From: Meghimatium bilineatum
Taxonomy: Eukaryota; Mollusca; Gastropoda; Stylommatophora; Philomycidae
DNA length: 64,000 nucleotides
Assembly: GCA_034231615.1 (NCBI GenBank)
Contig: CM067316.1
Span: forward strand, 29,751,714-29,815,713
Direction of reading: 5' to 3'
Shown: in pieces, positions 24,901 to 37,255 of the stretch
Numbering within the stretch: position 1 is the stretch's first letter
Layout: every line of letters begins with the position of its first letter
Translations under genes and position numbers: made by a program
Notes under the pieces: generated by a model
Database searches by the model: none
Seen by the model: only the letters and a program-made list of their open reading frames with translations
What the model was told of the DNA's origin: nothing

Positions 24901-26813
24901 ACTACACTTCAATTGAGTCTATTCTGGCCTATTATACATCATTTCGTTGTATTGCAGCATAATACGTCAGAATACTGTCGTATTACACACAGATCAGATC
25001 TTGCTGTTTAGTACGTCAAAACTCAGTGTTCTATTGCATATTACTCACAAATTGGGTGTACTGCAGCTTACTACACCAGAAATTGCAGTCTGGACACACG
25101 AATTTGGTGTATTCTAGCTTACTACGTTAGAACTCGGTGTATTCTGGCATATTACTCACAAGTTCATTGTTCTGAAGCTTACTACACTTGAATTGAGTCT
25201 ATTCTGGCCTATTATACATCATTTCGTAGTAATGCAGCATAATACGTCAGAATACTGTCGTATTACACACAAATTAGGTCTTGCTGTTTAGTACGTCAAA
25301 ACTCAGTGTTTTGTGGCATATTACTCACAAATTGGGTGTACTGAAGCTTACTACACTTGAATTGAGTGTATTCTGGCCTGTTACACATGACTTCGTTGTT
25401 TTGCAGCTTAATAACTAAGAACACTGGCTAATTATACACAAATTAGGTCTCTTGCTGTTTAGTACGTCAAAACTCAGTGTTCTGTGGCATATTACTCACA
25501 AATTGGGTGTACTGCAGCTTACTACACCAGAAATTGCAGTCTGGACACACGAATTTGGTGTATTCTAGCTTACTACATTAGAACTCGGTGTATTCTACCA
25601 TATTACTCACAAGTTCATTGTTCTGAAGCTTACTACACTTGAATTGAGTCTATTCTGGCCTATTATACATCATTTCGTAGTAATGCAGCATAATACGTCA
25701 GAATACTGTCGTATTACACACAAATTAGGTCTTGCTGTTTAGTACGTCAAAACTCAGTGTTCTATTGCATATTACTCACAAATTGGGTGTACTGCAGCTT
25801 ACTACACCAGAAATTGCAGTCTGGACACACGAATTTGGTGTATTCTAGCTTACTACGTTAGAACTCGGTGTATTCTGGCATATTACTCACAAGTTCATTG
25901 TTCTGAAGCTTACTACACTTGAATTGAGTCTATTCTGGCCTATTATACATCATTTCGTAGTAATGCAGCATAATACGTCAGAATACTGTCGTATTACACA
26001 CAAATTAGGTCTTGCTGTTTAGTACGTCAAAACTCAGTGTTTTGTGGCATATTACTCACAAATTGGGTGTACTGAAGCTTACTACACTTGAATTGAGTGT
26101 ATTCTGGCCTGTTACACATGACTTCGTTGTTTTGCTGCTTAATAACTAAGAACACTGGCGAATTATACACAAATTAGGTCTCTTGCTGTTTAGTACGTCA
26201 AAACTCAGTGTTCTATGTCATATTACTCACAAATTGGGTAAAGTTCAGCTTACTACACCAGAAATTGCAGTCTGGACACACGAATTTGGTGTATTCTAGC
26301 TTACTACGTTAGAACTCGGTGTATTCTGGCATATTACTCACGTTCATTGTTCTGAAGCTTACTACACATGAATTGAGTCTATTCTGGCCTATTATACATC
26401 ATTTCGTAGTAATGCAGCATAATACGTCAGAATACTGTCGTATTACACACAAATTAGGTCTTGTTGTTTAGTACGTCAAAACTCAGTGTTTTGTGGCATA
26501 TTACTCACAAATTGGGTGTACTGAAGCTTACTACACTTGAATTGAGTGTATTCTGGCCTGTTACACATGACTTCGTTGTTTTGCAGCTTAATAACTAAGA
26601 ACACTGGCGAATAATACACAAATTAGGTCTCTTGCTGTTTAGTACGTCAAAACTCATTGTTCTATTGCATATTACTCACAAATTGGGTGTACTGAAGCTT
26701 ACTACACTTGAATTGAGTGTATTCTGACTTGTTACACATGACTCTTGTTTTGCAGCTTAATAACTAAGAACACTGGCGAATTATACACAAATTAGGTCTC
26801 TTGCTGTTTAGTA
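21916..26813 (+). repeat. Tandem duplication, 4898 bp, copy 1
   Basis: Module starts: A1 21916, B4 22196, D 22363, A1 22645, B 22925, A2 23096, B2 23376, A3 23546 (280 bp), C 23826, B 24115, A2 24286, B2 24566, A3t 24736, A1 25014, B 25294, A2 25465, A1 25745, B 26025 (tail GCTGC), A3 26196, B 26474, B3 26645. Changes otherwise rare in the window recur exactly 4898 bp downstream: TAAAACG near 22874, ACTAGCT near 23057, TTGGTTGT near 23138 and CACGAGAAATTG near 23609. Confidence 0.92.
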
Positions 26814-29800
26814 CGTCAAAACTCAGTGTTCTATTGCATATTACTCACAAATTGGGTGTACTGCAGCTTACTACACCAGAAATTGCAGTCTGGACACACG
26901 AATTTGGTGTATTCTAGCTTACTACGTTAGAACTCGGTGTATTCTGGCATATTACTCACAAGTTCATTGTTCTGAAGCTTACTACACTTGAATTGAGTCT
27001 ATTCTGGCCTATTATACATCATTTCGTAGTAATGCAGCATAATACGTCAGAATACTGTCGTATTACACACATATTAGGTCTTGCTGTTTAGTACGTCAAA
27101 ACTCAGTGTTTTGTGGCATATTACTCACAAATTGGGTGTACAAGCTTACTACACTTGAATTGAGTGTATTCTGACTTGTTACACATGACTGTTGTTTTGC
27201 AGCTTAATAACTAAGAACACTGGCGAATTATACACAAATTAGGTCTCTTGCTGTTTAGTACGTCAAAACTCCGTGTTCTATTGCATATTACTCACAAATT
27301 GGGTGTACTGCAGCTTACTACACCAGAAATTGCAGTCTGGACACACGAATTGGGTGTATTCCAGTTTAGTACGCCAAAACTCGTTGTATTCTGGCATATT
27401 ACTCACAAATTCATTGTACTGAAGCATACTACACTAGAATTGAGTGTATTCTGGCCTGTTACACATGACTTCGTTGTTTTGCAGCTTAATAACTAAGAAC
27501 ACTGGCGAATTATACACAAATTAGGTCTCTTGCTGTTTAGTACGTCAAAACTCAGTGTTCTATTGCATATTACTCACAAATTGGGTGTACTGCAGCTTAC
27601 TACACCAGAAATTGCAGTCTGGACACACGAATTTGGTGTATTCTAGCTTACTACGTTAGAACTCGGTGTATTCTGGCATATTACTCACAAGTTCATTGTT
27701 CTGAAGCTTACTACACTTGAATTGAGTCTATTCTGGCCTATTATACATCATTTCGTAGTAATGCAGCATAAAACGTCAGAATACTGTCGTATTACACACA
27801 AATTAGGTCTTGCTGTTTAGTACGTCAAAACTCAGTGTTTTGTGGCATATTACTCACAAATTGGGTGTACTGAAGCTTACTACACTTGAATTGAGTGTAT
27901 TCTGGCCTGTTACACATGACTTCGTTGTTTTGCAGCTTAATAACTAAGAACACTAGCTAATTATACACAAATTAGGTCTCTTGCTGTTTAGTACGTCAAA
28001 ACTCAGTGTTCTGTGGCATATTACTCACAAATTGGTTGTACTGCAGCTTACTACACCAGAAATTGCAGTCTGGACACACGAATTTGGTGTATTCTAGCTT
28101 ACTACGTTAGAACTCGGTGTATTCTACCATATTACTCACAAGTTCATTGTTCTGAAGCTTACTACACTTGAATTGAGTCTATTCTGGCCTATTATACATC
28201 ATTTCGTAGTAATGCAGCATAATACGTCAGAATACTGTCGTATTACACACAAATTAGGTCTTGCTGTTTAGTACGTCAAAACTCAGTGTTTTGTGCATAT
28301 TACTCACAAATTGGGTGTACTGAAGCTTACTACATTTGAATTGAGTGTATTCTGGCCTGTTACACATGACTTCGTTGTTTTGCTGCTTAATAACTAAGAA
28401 CACTGGCGAATTATACACAAATTAGGTCTCTTGCTGTTTAGTACGTCAAAACTCAGTGTTCTATGTCATATTACTCACAAATTGGGTAAAGTTCAGCTTA
28501 CTACACGAGAAATTGCAGTCTGGACACACGAATTTGGTGTATTCTAGCTTACTACGTTAGAACTCGGTGTATTCTGGCATATTACTCACAAGTTCATTGT
28601 TCTGAAGCTTACTACACATGAATTGAGTCTATTCTGGCCTATTATACATCATTTCGTAGTAATGCAGCATAATACGTCAGAATACTGTCGTATTACACAC
28701 AAATTAGGTCTTGCTGTTTAGTACGTCAAAACTCAGTGTTTTGTGGCATATTACTCACAAATTGGGTGTACTGAAGCTTACTACACTTCAATTGAGTCTA
28801 TTCTGGCCTGTTACACATGACTTTGGTGTATTCTAGCTAACTACGTTAGAACTCGGTGTATTCTGTCATATTACTCACAAATTCATTGTTCTGAAGCTTA
28901 CTACACTTGAATTGAGTCTATTCTGGCCTATTATACATCATTTCATACTAATGCAGCATAATACGTCAGAATACTGTCGTATTACACACAAATTAGGTCT
29001 TGCTGTTTAGTACGTCAAAACTCAGTGTTTTGTGGCATATTACTCACAAATTGGGTGTACTGAAGCTTACTACACTTGAATTGAGTGTATTCTGGCCTGT
29101 TACACATGACTTCGTTGTTTTGCAGCTTAATAACTAAGAACACTGGCTAATTATACACAAATTAGGTCTCTTGCTGTTTAGTACGTCAAAACTCAGTGTT
29201 CTGTGGCATATTACTCACAAATTGGGTGTACTGCAGCTTACTACACCAGAAATTGCAGTCTGGACACACGAATTTGGTGTATTCTAGCTTACTACGTTAG
29301 AACTCGGTGTATTCTGTCATATTACTCACACGTTCATTGTTCTGAAGCTTACTACACTTGAATTGAGTCTATTCTGGCCTATTATACATCATTTCGTAGT
29401 AATGCAGCATAATACGTCAGAATACTGTCGTATTACACACAAATTAGGTCTTCCTGTTTAGTACGTCAAAACTCAGTATTTTGTGCATATTACTCACAAA
29501 TTGGGTGTACTGAAGCTTACTACATTTGAATTGAGTGTATTCTGGCCTGTTACACATGACTTCGTTGTTTTGCAGCTTAATAACTAAGAACACTGGCGAA
29601 TTATACACAAATTAAGTCTCTTGCTGTTTAGTACGTCAAAACTCCGTGTTCTATGTCATATTACTCACAAATTGGGTAAAGTTCAGCTTACTACACCAGA
29701 AATTGCAGTCTGGACACGAATTTGGTGTATTCTAGCTTACTACGTTAGAACTCGGTGTATTCTGGCATATTACTCACAAGTTCATTGTTCTGAAGCTTAC

Positions 29801-29911
29801 TACACTTCAATTGAGTCTATTCTGGCCTATTATACATCATTTCGTTGTATTGCAGCATAATACGTCAGAATACTGTCGTATTACACACAGATCAGATCTT
29901 GCTGTTTAGTA
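26814..29911 (+). repeat. Tandem duplication, 4898-bp unit, copy 2 (first 3098 bp)
   Basis: Module starts: A1 26814, B4 27094, D 27261, A1 27543, B 27823, A2 27994, B2 28274, A3 28444 (280 bp), C 28724, B 29013, A2 29184, B2 29464, A3t 29634. All four marker changes of copy 1 are present. A G-to-A change near 29478 (CAGTATTTTG) is found here only, so some divergence followed the duplication. Equivalence with copy 1 continues through A1-B-A2 to about 30642 and then ends, because copy 1 has A1 next and this copy has B2. Confidence 0.92.
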
Positions 29912-31430
29912 CGTCAAAACTCAGTGTTCTATTGCATATTACTCACAAATTGGGTGTACTGCAGCTTACTACACCAGAAATTGCAGTCTGGACACACGAA
30001 TTTGGTGTATTCTAGCTTACTACGTTAGAACTCGGTGTATTCTGGCATATTACTCACAAGTTCATTGTTCTGAAGCTTACTACACTTGAATTGAGTCTAT
30101 TCTGGCCTATTATACATCATTTCGTAGTAATGCAGCATAATACGTCAGAATACTGTCGTATTACACACAAATTAGGTCTTGCTGTTTAGTACGTCAAAAC
30201 TCAGTGTTTTGTGGCATATTACTCACAAATTGGGTGTACTGAAGCTTACTACACTTGAATTGAGTGTATTCTGGCCTGTTACACATGACTTCGTTGTTTT
30301 GCAGCTTAATAACTAAGAACACTGGCTAATTATACACAAATTAGGTCTCTTGCTGTTTAGTACGTCAAAACTCAGTGTTCTGTGGCATATTACTCACAAA
30401 TTGGGTGTACTGCAGCTTACTACACCAGAAATTGCAGTCTGGACACACGAATTTGGTGTATTCTAGCTTACTACATTAGAACTCGGTGTATTCTACCATA
30501 TTACTCACAAGTTCATTGTTCTGAAGCTTACTACACTTGAATTGAGTCTATTCTGGCCTATTATACATCATTTCGTAGTAATGCAGCATAATACGTCAGA
30601 ATACTGTCGTATTACACACAAATTAGGTCTTGCTGTTTAGTACGTCAAAACTCAGTGTTTTGTGCATATTACTCACAAATTGGGTGTACTGAAGCTTACT
30701 ACATTTGAATTGAGTGTATTCTGGCCTGTTACACATGACTTCGTTGTTTTGCTGCTTAATAACTAAGAACACTGGCGAATTATACACAAATTAGGTCTCT
30801 TGCTGTTTAGTACGTCAAAACTCAGTGTTCTATGTCATATTACTCACAAATTGGGTAAAGTTCAGCTTACTACACCAGAAATTGCAGTCTGGACACACGA
30901 ATTTGGTGTATTCTAGCTTACTACGTTAGAACTCGGTGTATTCTGGCATATTACTCACGTTCATTGTTCTGAAGCTTACTACACATGAATTGAGTCTATT
31001 CTGGCCTATTATACATCATTTCGTAGTAATGCAGCATAATACGTCAGAATACTGTCGTATTACACACAAATTAGGTCTTGTTGTTTAGTACGTCAAAACT
31101 CAGTGTTTTGTGGCATATTACTCACAAATTGGGTGTACTGAAGCTTACTACACTTGAATTGAGTGTATTCTGGCCTGTTACACATGACTTCGTTGTTTTG
31201 CAGCTTAATAACTAAGAACACTGGCGAATAATACACAAATTAGGTCTCTTGCTGTTTAGTACGTCAAAACTCATTGTTCTATTGCATATTACTCACAAAT
31301 TGGGTGTACTGAAGCTTACTACACTAGAATTGAGTGTATTCTGACTTGTTACACATGACTCTTGTTTTGCAGCTTAATAACTAAGAACACTGGCGAATTA
31401 TACACAAATTAGGTCTCTTGCTGTTTAGTA
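29912..31430 (+). repeat. Higher-order repeat ABABABB, 1519 bp, copy 3
   Basis: Module starts: A1 29912, B 30192, A2 30363, B2 30643, A3 30813, B 31091, B3 31262. Lengths are the same as at 138 and 9432. B3 carries CACTAGAATTG where the other copies have CACTTGAATTG. As in the other two copies, the module before it is an A3t with a BglII tail. Confidence 0.93.
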
Positions 31431-32149
31431 CGTCAAAACTCAGTGTTCTATTGCATATTACTCACAAATTGGGTGTACTGCAGCTTACTACACCAGAAAT
31501 TGCAGTCTGGACACACGAATTTGGTGTATTCTAGCTTAATACGTTAGAACTCGGTGTATTCTGGCATATTACTCACAAGTTCATTGTTCTGAAGCTTACT
31601 ACACTTGAATTGAGTCTATTCTGGCCTATTATACATCATTTCGTAGTAATGCAGCATAATACGTCAGAATACTGTCGTATTACACACATATTAGGTCTTG
31701 CTGTTTAGTACGTCAAAACTCAGTGTTTTGTGGCATATTACTCACAAATTGGGTGTACAAGCTTACTACACTTGAATTGAGTGTATTCTGACTTGTTACA
31801 CATGACTGTTGTTTTGCAGCTTAATAACTAAGAACACTGGCGAATTATACACAAATTAGGTCTCTTGCTGTTTAGTACGTCAAAACTCCGTGTTCTATTG
31901 CATATTACTCACAAATTGGGTGTACTGCAGCTTACTACACCAGAAATTGCAGTCTGGACACACGAATTGGGTGTATTCCAGTTTAGTACGCCAAAACTCG
32001 TTGTATTCTGGCATATTACTCACAAATTCATTGTTCTGAAGCTTACTACACTTGAATTGAGTCTATTCTGGCCATCATTTCGTAGTAATGCAGCATAATA
32101 CGTCAGAATACTGTCGTATTACACACAAATTAGGTCTTGCTGTTTAGTA
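31431..32149 (+). repeat. A1-B4-D cassette with switched D tail
   Basis: Module starts: A1 31431, B4 31711, D-head/A-tail 31878 (272 bp). The last module begins as D, but in the P-like monomer it changes to A sequence (TTCATTGTTCTGAAGC). It continues with Q, R, S and T, and 8 bp are missing (GGCCATCATTTCG instead of GGCCTATTATACATC...). The same 8-bp loss occurs in the A2 modules at 35299 and 38156 of domain II. This cassette is the last domain I unit. Confidence 0.88.
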
Positions 32150-34398
32150 CGTCAAAACTCAGTGTTCTATGTCATATTACTCACAAATTGGGTAAAGTTC
32201 AGCTTACTACACCAGAAATTGCAGTCTGGACACACGAATTTGGTGTATTCTAGCTTACTACGTTAGAACTCGGTGTATTCTGGCATATTACTCACGTTCA
32301 TTGTTCTGAAGCTTACTACACATGAATTGAGTCTATTCTGGCCTATTATACATCATTTCGTAGTAATGCAGCATAATACGTCAGAATACTGTCGTATTAC
32401 ACACAAATTAGGTCTTGTTGTTTAGTACGTCAAAACTCAGTGTTTTGTGGCATATTACTCACAAATTGGGTGTACTGAAGCTTACTACACTTGAATTGAG
32501 TGTATTCTGGCCTGTTACACATGACTTCGTTGTTTTGCAGCTTAATAACTAAGAACACTGGCGAATTATACACAAATTAGGTCTCTTGCTGTTTAGTACG
32601 TCAAAACTCAGTGTTTTGTGGCATATTACTCACAAATTGGGTGTACTGAAGCTTACTACATTTGAATTGAGTGTATTCTGGCCTGTTACACATGACTTCG
32701 TTGTTTTGCTGCTTAATAACTAAGAACACTGGCGAATTATACACAAATTAGGTCTCTTGCTGTTTAGTACGTCAAAACTCAGTGTTCTATGTCATATTAC
32801 TCACAAATTGGGTAAAGTTCAGCTTACTACACCAGAAATTGCAGTCTGGACACACGAATTTGGTGTATTCTAGCTTACTACGTTAGAACTCGGTGTATTC
32901 TGGCATATTACTCACGTTCATTGTTCTGAAGCTTACTACACATGAATTGAGTCTATTCTGGCCTATTATACATCATTTCGTAGTAATGCAGCATAATACG
33001 TCAGAATACTGTCGTATTACACACAAATTAGGTCTTGTTGTTTAGTACGTCAAAACTCAGTGTTTTGTGGCATATTACTCACAAATTGGGTGTACTGAAG
33101 CTTACTACATTTGAATTGAGTGTATTCTGGCCTGTTACACATGACTTCGTTGTTTTGCAGCTTAATAAGAACACTGGCGAATTATACACAAATTAGGTCT
33201 CTTGCTGTTTAGTACGTCAAAACTCAGTGTTCTATGTCATATTACTCACAAATTGGGTGTACTGCAGCTTACTAATCCAGAAATTGCAGTCTGGACACAC
33301 GAATTTGGTGTATTCTAGCTAACTACGTTAGAACTCGGTGTATTCTGTCATATTACTCACAAATTCATTGTTCTGAAGCTTACTACACTTGAATTGAGTC
33401 TATTCTGGCCTATTATACATCATTTCATAGTAATGCAGCATAATACGTCAGAATACTGTCGTATTACACACAAATTAGGTCTTGCTGTTTAGTACTTCAA
33501 AACTCAGTGTTTTGTGGCATATTACTCACAAATTGGGTGTACTGAAGCTTACTACACTTGAATTGAGTGTATTCTGGCCTGTTACACATGACTTCGTTGT
33601 TTTGGAGCTTAATAACTAAGAACACTGGCTAATTATACACAAATTAGGTCTCTTGCTGTTTAGTACGTCAAAACTCCGTGTTCTATGGCATATTACTCAC
33701 AAATTGGGTGTACTGCAGCTTACTACACCAGAAATTGCAGTCTGGACACACGAATTGGGTGTATTCCAGTTTAGTACGCCAAAACTCGTTGTATTCTGGC
33801 ATATTACTCACAAATTCATTGTACTGAAGCATACTACACTAGAATTGAGTGTATTCTGGCCTGTTACACATGACTTCGTTGTTTTGCAGCTTAATAACTA
33901 AGAACACTGGCGAATTATACACAAATTAGGTCTCTTGCTGTTTAGTACGTCAAAACTCAGTGTTCTATGGAATATTACTGACAAATTGGGTGTACTGCAG
34001 CTTACTACACCAGAAATTGCAGTCTGGACACACGAATTTGGTGTATTCTAGCTTACTACGTTAGAACTCGGTGTATTCTGGCATATTACTCACAAGTTCA
34101 TTGTTCTGAAGCTTACTACTATTGAATTGAGTCTATTCTGGCCTATTATACATCATTTCGTAGTAATGCAGCAAAATACGTCAGAATACTGTCGTATTAC
34201 ACACACATTAGGTCTTGCTGTTTAGTACGTCAAAACTGAGTGTTTTGTGGCATATTACTCACAAATTGGGTGTACTGAAGCTTACTACACTTGAATTGAG
34301 TGTATTCTGGCCTGTTACACATGACTTCGTTGTTTTGCAGCTTAATAACTAAGAACACTGGCGAATTATACACAAATTAGGTCTCTTGCTGTTTAGTA
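32150..34398 (+). repeat. Transition block into domain II, 2249 bp
   Basis: Module starts: A3 32150, B 32428, B 32599 (CATTTGAATTG, GCTGC), A3 32770, B4 33048 (TTAATAAGAAC), A with C-like tail 33215 (CTATGT head, ACTAATCCAG, CTAACTACGTTAG), B 33495 (TTTTGGAGC), D 33666, A6 33948 (GGAATATTACTGAC; ACTATTGAATTG), B 34228 (AAAACTGAGTG). The group 33495-34227 (B, D, A6) recurs at 39942-40674, a distance of 6447 bp. First appearances here of ACTAATCC, A6 and the 4-bp loss in B4 mark the change of domain. Confidence 0.88.
33666..33947 (+). repeat. Reference D module (282 bp, A-like head + B tail)
   Basis: K, L and M are of A type. Next come three diverged counterparts of N, O and P (starting CACACGAATTGGG, CGCCAAAACTCG and CTCACAAATTCATTG). 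B-type U, V, W and X follow. By hand alignment the three central monomers differ from N-O-P of A at about 11 of 90 positions, far more than A copies differ among themselves. Other D or D-like modules start at 11398, 22363, 27261, 31878 (A tail), 40113, 41131 (A tail), 44389 and 48364 and 50886 (278 bp), 52522, 54940, 57480, 59122, 60933 (recombinant tail), 62725 and 63458. D is the module with the longest open frame (about 82 codons from a TTG), because its N-like monomer lacks the TAG found in A. Confidence 0.92.
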
Positions 34399-37255
34399 CG
34401 TCAAAACTCAGTGTTCTATTGCATATTACTCACATATTGGGTGTACTGCAGCTTACTACACCAGAAATTGCAGTCTGGACACACAAATTTGGTGTATTCT
34501 AGCTTACTACGTTAGAACTCGGTGAATTCTGGCATATTACTCACAAGTTCATTGTTCTGAAGCTTACTACATTAGAATTGAGTGTATTCTGGCCTATTAT
34601 AAATCATTTCGTTGTATTTTAGCATAATACGTCAGAATACTGTCGTATTACACACAGATTAGATCTTGCTGTTTAGTACGTCAAAACTCATTGTTTTGTG
34701 GCATATTACTCACAAATTGGGTGTACTGAAGCTTACTACACTTGAATTGAGTGTATTCTGACTTGTTACACATGACTGTTGTTTTGCAGCTTAATAACTA
34801 AGAACACTGGCGAATTATACATAAATTAGGTCTCTTGCTGTTTAGTACGTCAAAACTCAGTGTTCTATTGCATATTACTCACAAATTGGGTGTACTGCAG
34901 CTTACTACACCAGAAATTGCAGTCTGGACACACGAATTTGGTGTATTCTAGCTTACTACGTTAGAACTCGGTGTATTCTGGCATATTACTCACAAGTTCA
35001 TTGTTCTGAAGCTTACTACACTTGAATTGAGTCTATTCTGGCCTATTATACATCATTTCGTAGTAATGCAGCATAATACGTCAGAATACTGTCGTATTAC
35101 ACACAAATTAGGTCTTGCTGTTTAGTACGTCAAAACTCAGTGTTTTGTGGCATATTACTCACAAATTGGGTGTACTGAAGCTTACTACACTTGAATTGAG
35201 TGTATTCTGGCCTGTTACACATGACTTCGTTGTTTTGCAGCTTAATAACTAAGAACACAGGCTAATTATACACAAATTAGGTCTCTTGCTGTTTAGTACG
35301 TCAAAACTCAGTGTTCTGTGGCATATTACTCACAAATTGGGTGTACTGCAGCTTACTACACCAGAAATTGCAGTCTGGACACACGAATTTGGTGTATTCT
35401 AGCTTACTACGTTAGAACTCGGTGTATTCTACCATATTACTCACAAGTTCATTGTTCTGAAGCTTACTACACTTGAATTGAGTCTATTCTGGCCATCATT
35501 TCGTAGTAATGCAGCATAATACGTCAGAATACTGTCGTATTACACAAATTAGGTCTTGCTGTTTAGTACGTCAAAACTCAGTGTTTTGTGGCATATTACT
35601 CACAAATTGGGTGTACTGAAGCTTACTACATTTGAATTGAGTGTATTCTGGCCTGTTACACATGACTTCGTTGTTTTGCTGCTTAATAACTAAGAACACT
35701 GGCGAATTATACACAAATTAGGTCTCTTGCTGTTTAGTACGTCAAAACTCAGTGTTCTATGTCATATTACTCACAAATTGGGTAAAGTTCAGCTTACTAC
35801 ACCAGAAATTGCAGTCTGGACACACGAATTTGGTGTATTCTAGCTTACTACGTTAGAACTCAGTGTATTCTGGCATATTACTCACGTTCATTGTTCTGAA
35901 GCTTACTACACATGAATTGAGTCTATTCTGGCCTATTATACATCATTTCGTAGTAATGCAGCATAATACGTCAGAATACTGTCGTATTACACACAAATTA
36001 GGTCTTGTTGTTTAGTACGTCAAAACTCAGTGTTTTGTGGCATATTACTCACAAATTGGGTGTACTGAAGCTTACTACACTTGAATTGAGTGTATTCTGG
36101 CCTGTTACACATGACTTCGTTGTTTTGCAGCTTAATAACTAAGAACACTGGCGAATTATACACAAATTAGGTCTCTTGCTGTTTAGTACGTCAAAACTCA
36201 TTGTTCTATTGCATATTACTCACAAATTGGGTGTACTGAAGCTTACTACACTTGAATTGAGTGTATTCTGACTTGTTACACATGACTGTTGTTTTGCAGC
36301 TTAATAACTAAGAACACTGGCGAATTATACACAAATTAGGTCTCTTGCTGTTTAGTACGTCAAAACTCAGTGTTCTATTGCATATTACTCACAAATTGGG
36401 TGTACTGCAGCTTACTACACCAGAAATTGCAGTCTGGACACACGAATTTGGTGTATTCTAGCTTACTACGTTAGAACTCGGTGTATTCTGGCATATTACT
36501 CACAAGTTCATTGTTCTGAAGCTTACTACACTTGAATTGAGTCTATTCTGGCCTATTATACATCATTTCGTAGTAATGCAGCATAATACGTCAGAATACT
36601 GTCGTATTACACACATATTAGGTCTTGCTGTTTAGTACGTCAAAACTCAGTGTTTTGTGGCATATTACTCACAAATTGGGTGTACAAGCTTACTACACTT
36701 GAATTGAGTGTATTCTGACTTGTTACACATGACTGTTGTTTTGCAGCTTAATAACTAAGAACACTGGCGAATTATACACAAATTAGGTCTCTTGCTGTTT
36801 AGTACGTCAAAACTCAGTGTTCTATGGCATATTACTCACAAATTGGGTGTACTGCAGCTTACTAATCCAGAAATTGCAGTCTGGACACACGAATTTGGTG
36901 TATTCTAGCTAACTACGTTAGAACTCGGTGTATTCTGTCATATTACTCACAAATTCATTGTTCTGAAGCTTACTACACTTGAATTGAGTCTATTCTGGCC
37001 TATTATACATCATTTCATAGTAATGCAGCATAATACGTCAGAATACTGTCGTATTACACACAAATTAGGTCTTGCTGTTTAGTACGTCAAAACTCAGTGT
37101 TTTGTGGCATATTACTCACAAATTGGGTGTACTGAAGCTTACTACACTTGAATTGAGTGTATTCTGGCCTGTTACACATGACTTCGTTGTTTTGCAGCTT
37201 AATAACTAAGAACACTGGCGAATTATACACAAATTAGGTCTCTTGCTGTTTAGTA
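34399..37255 (+). repeat. Tandem duplication, 2857 bp, copy 1
   Basis: Module starts: A5 34399, B 34679 (169 bp), A1 34848, B 35128, A2 35299 (270 bp), B 35569, A3 35740, B 36018, B3 36189, A1 36358 (ACACATATTAGG), B4 36638 (167 bp), A4 36805 (ACTAATCC; CATTTCATAG), B 37085. The A5 module has ACATATTGGG, CACACAAATTTGG, the EcoRI site in GGTGAATTCTGG, TATAAATCATTTCG, TATTTTAGC and AGATTAGATCT. Copy 2 follows directly. Confidence 0.92.

Noticed and set aside
21916-30642. Segment duplications as assembly artefacts
   Set aside because: They cannot be excluded from sequence alone. However, copies differ by private changes (for example near 29478 and at the edges of the 2857-bp unit), which favours real duplications, so they were kept with this caveat.
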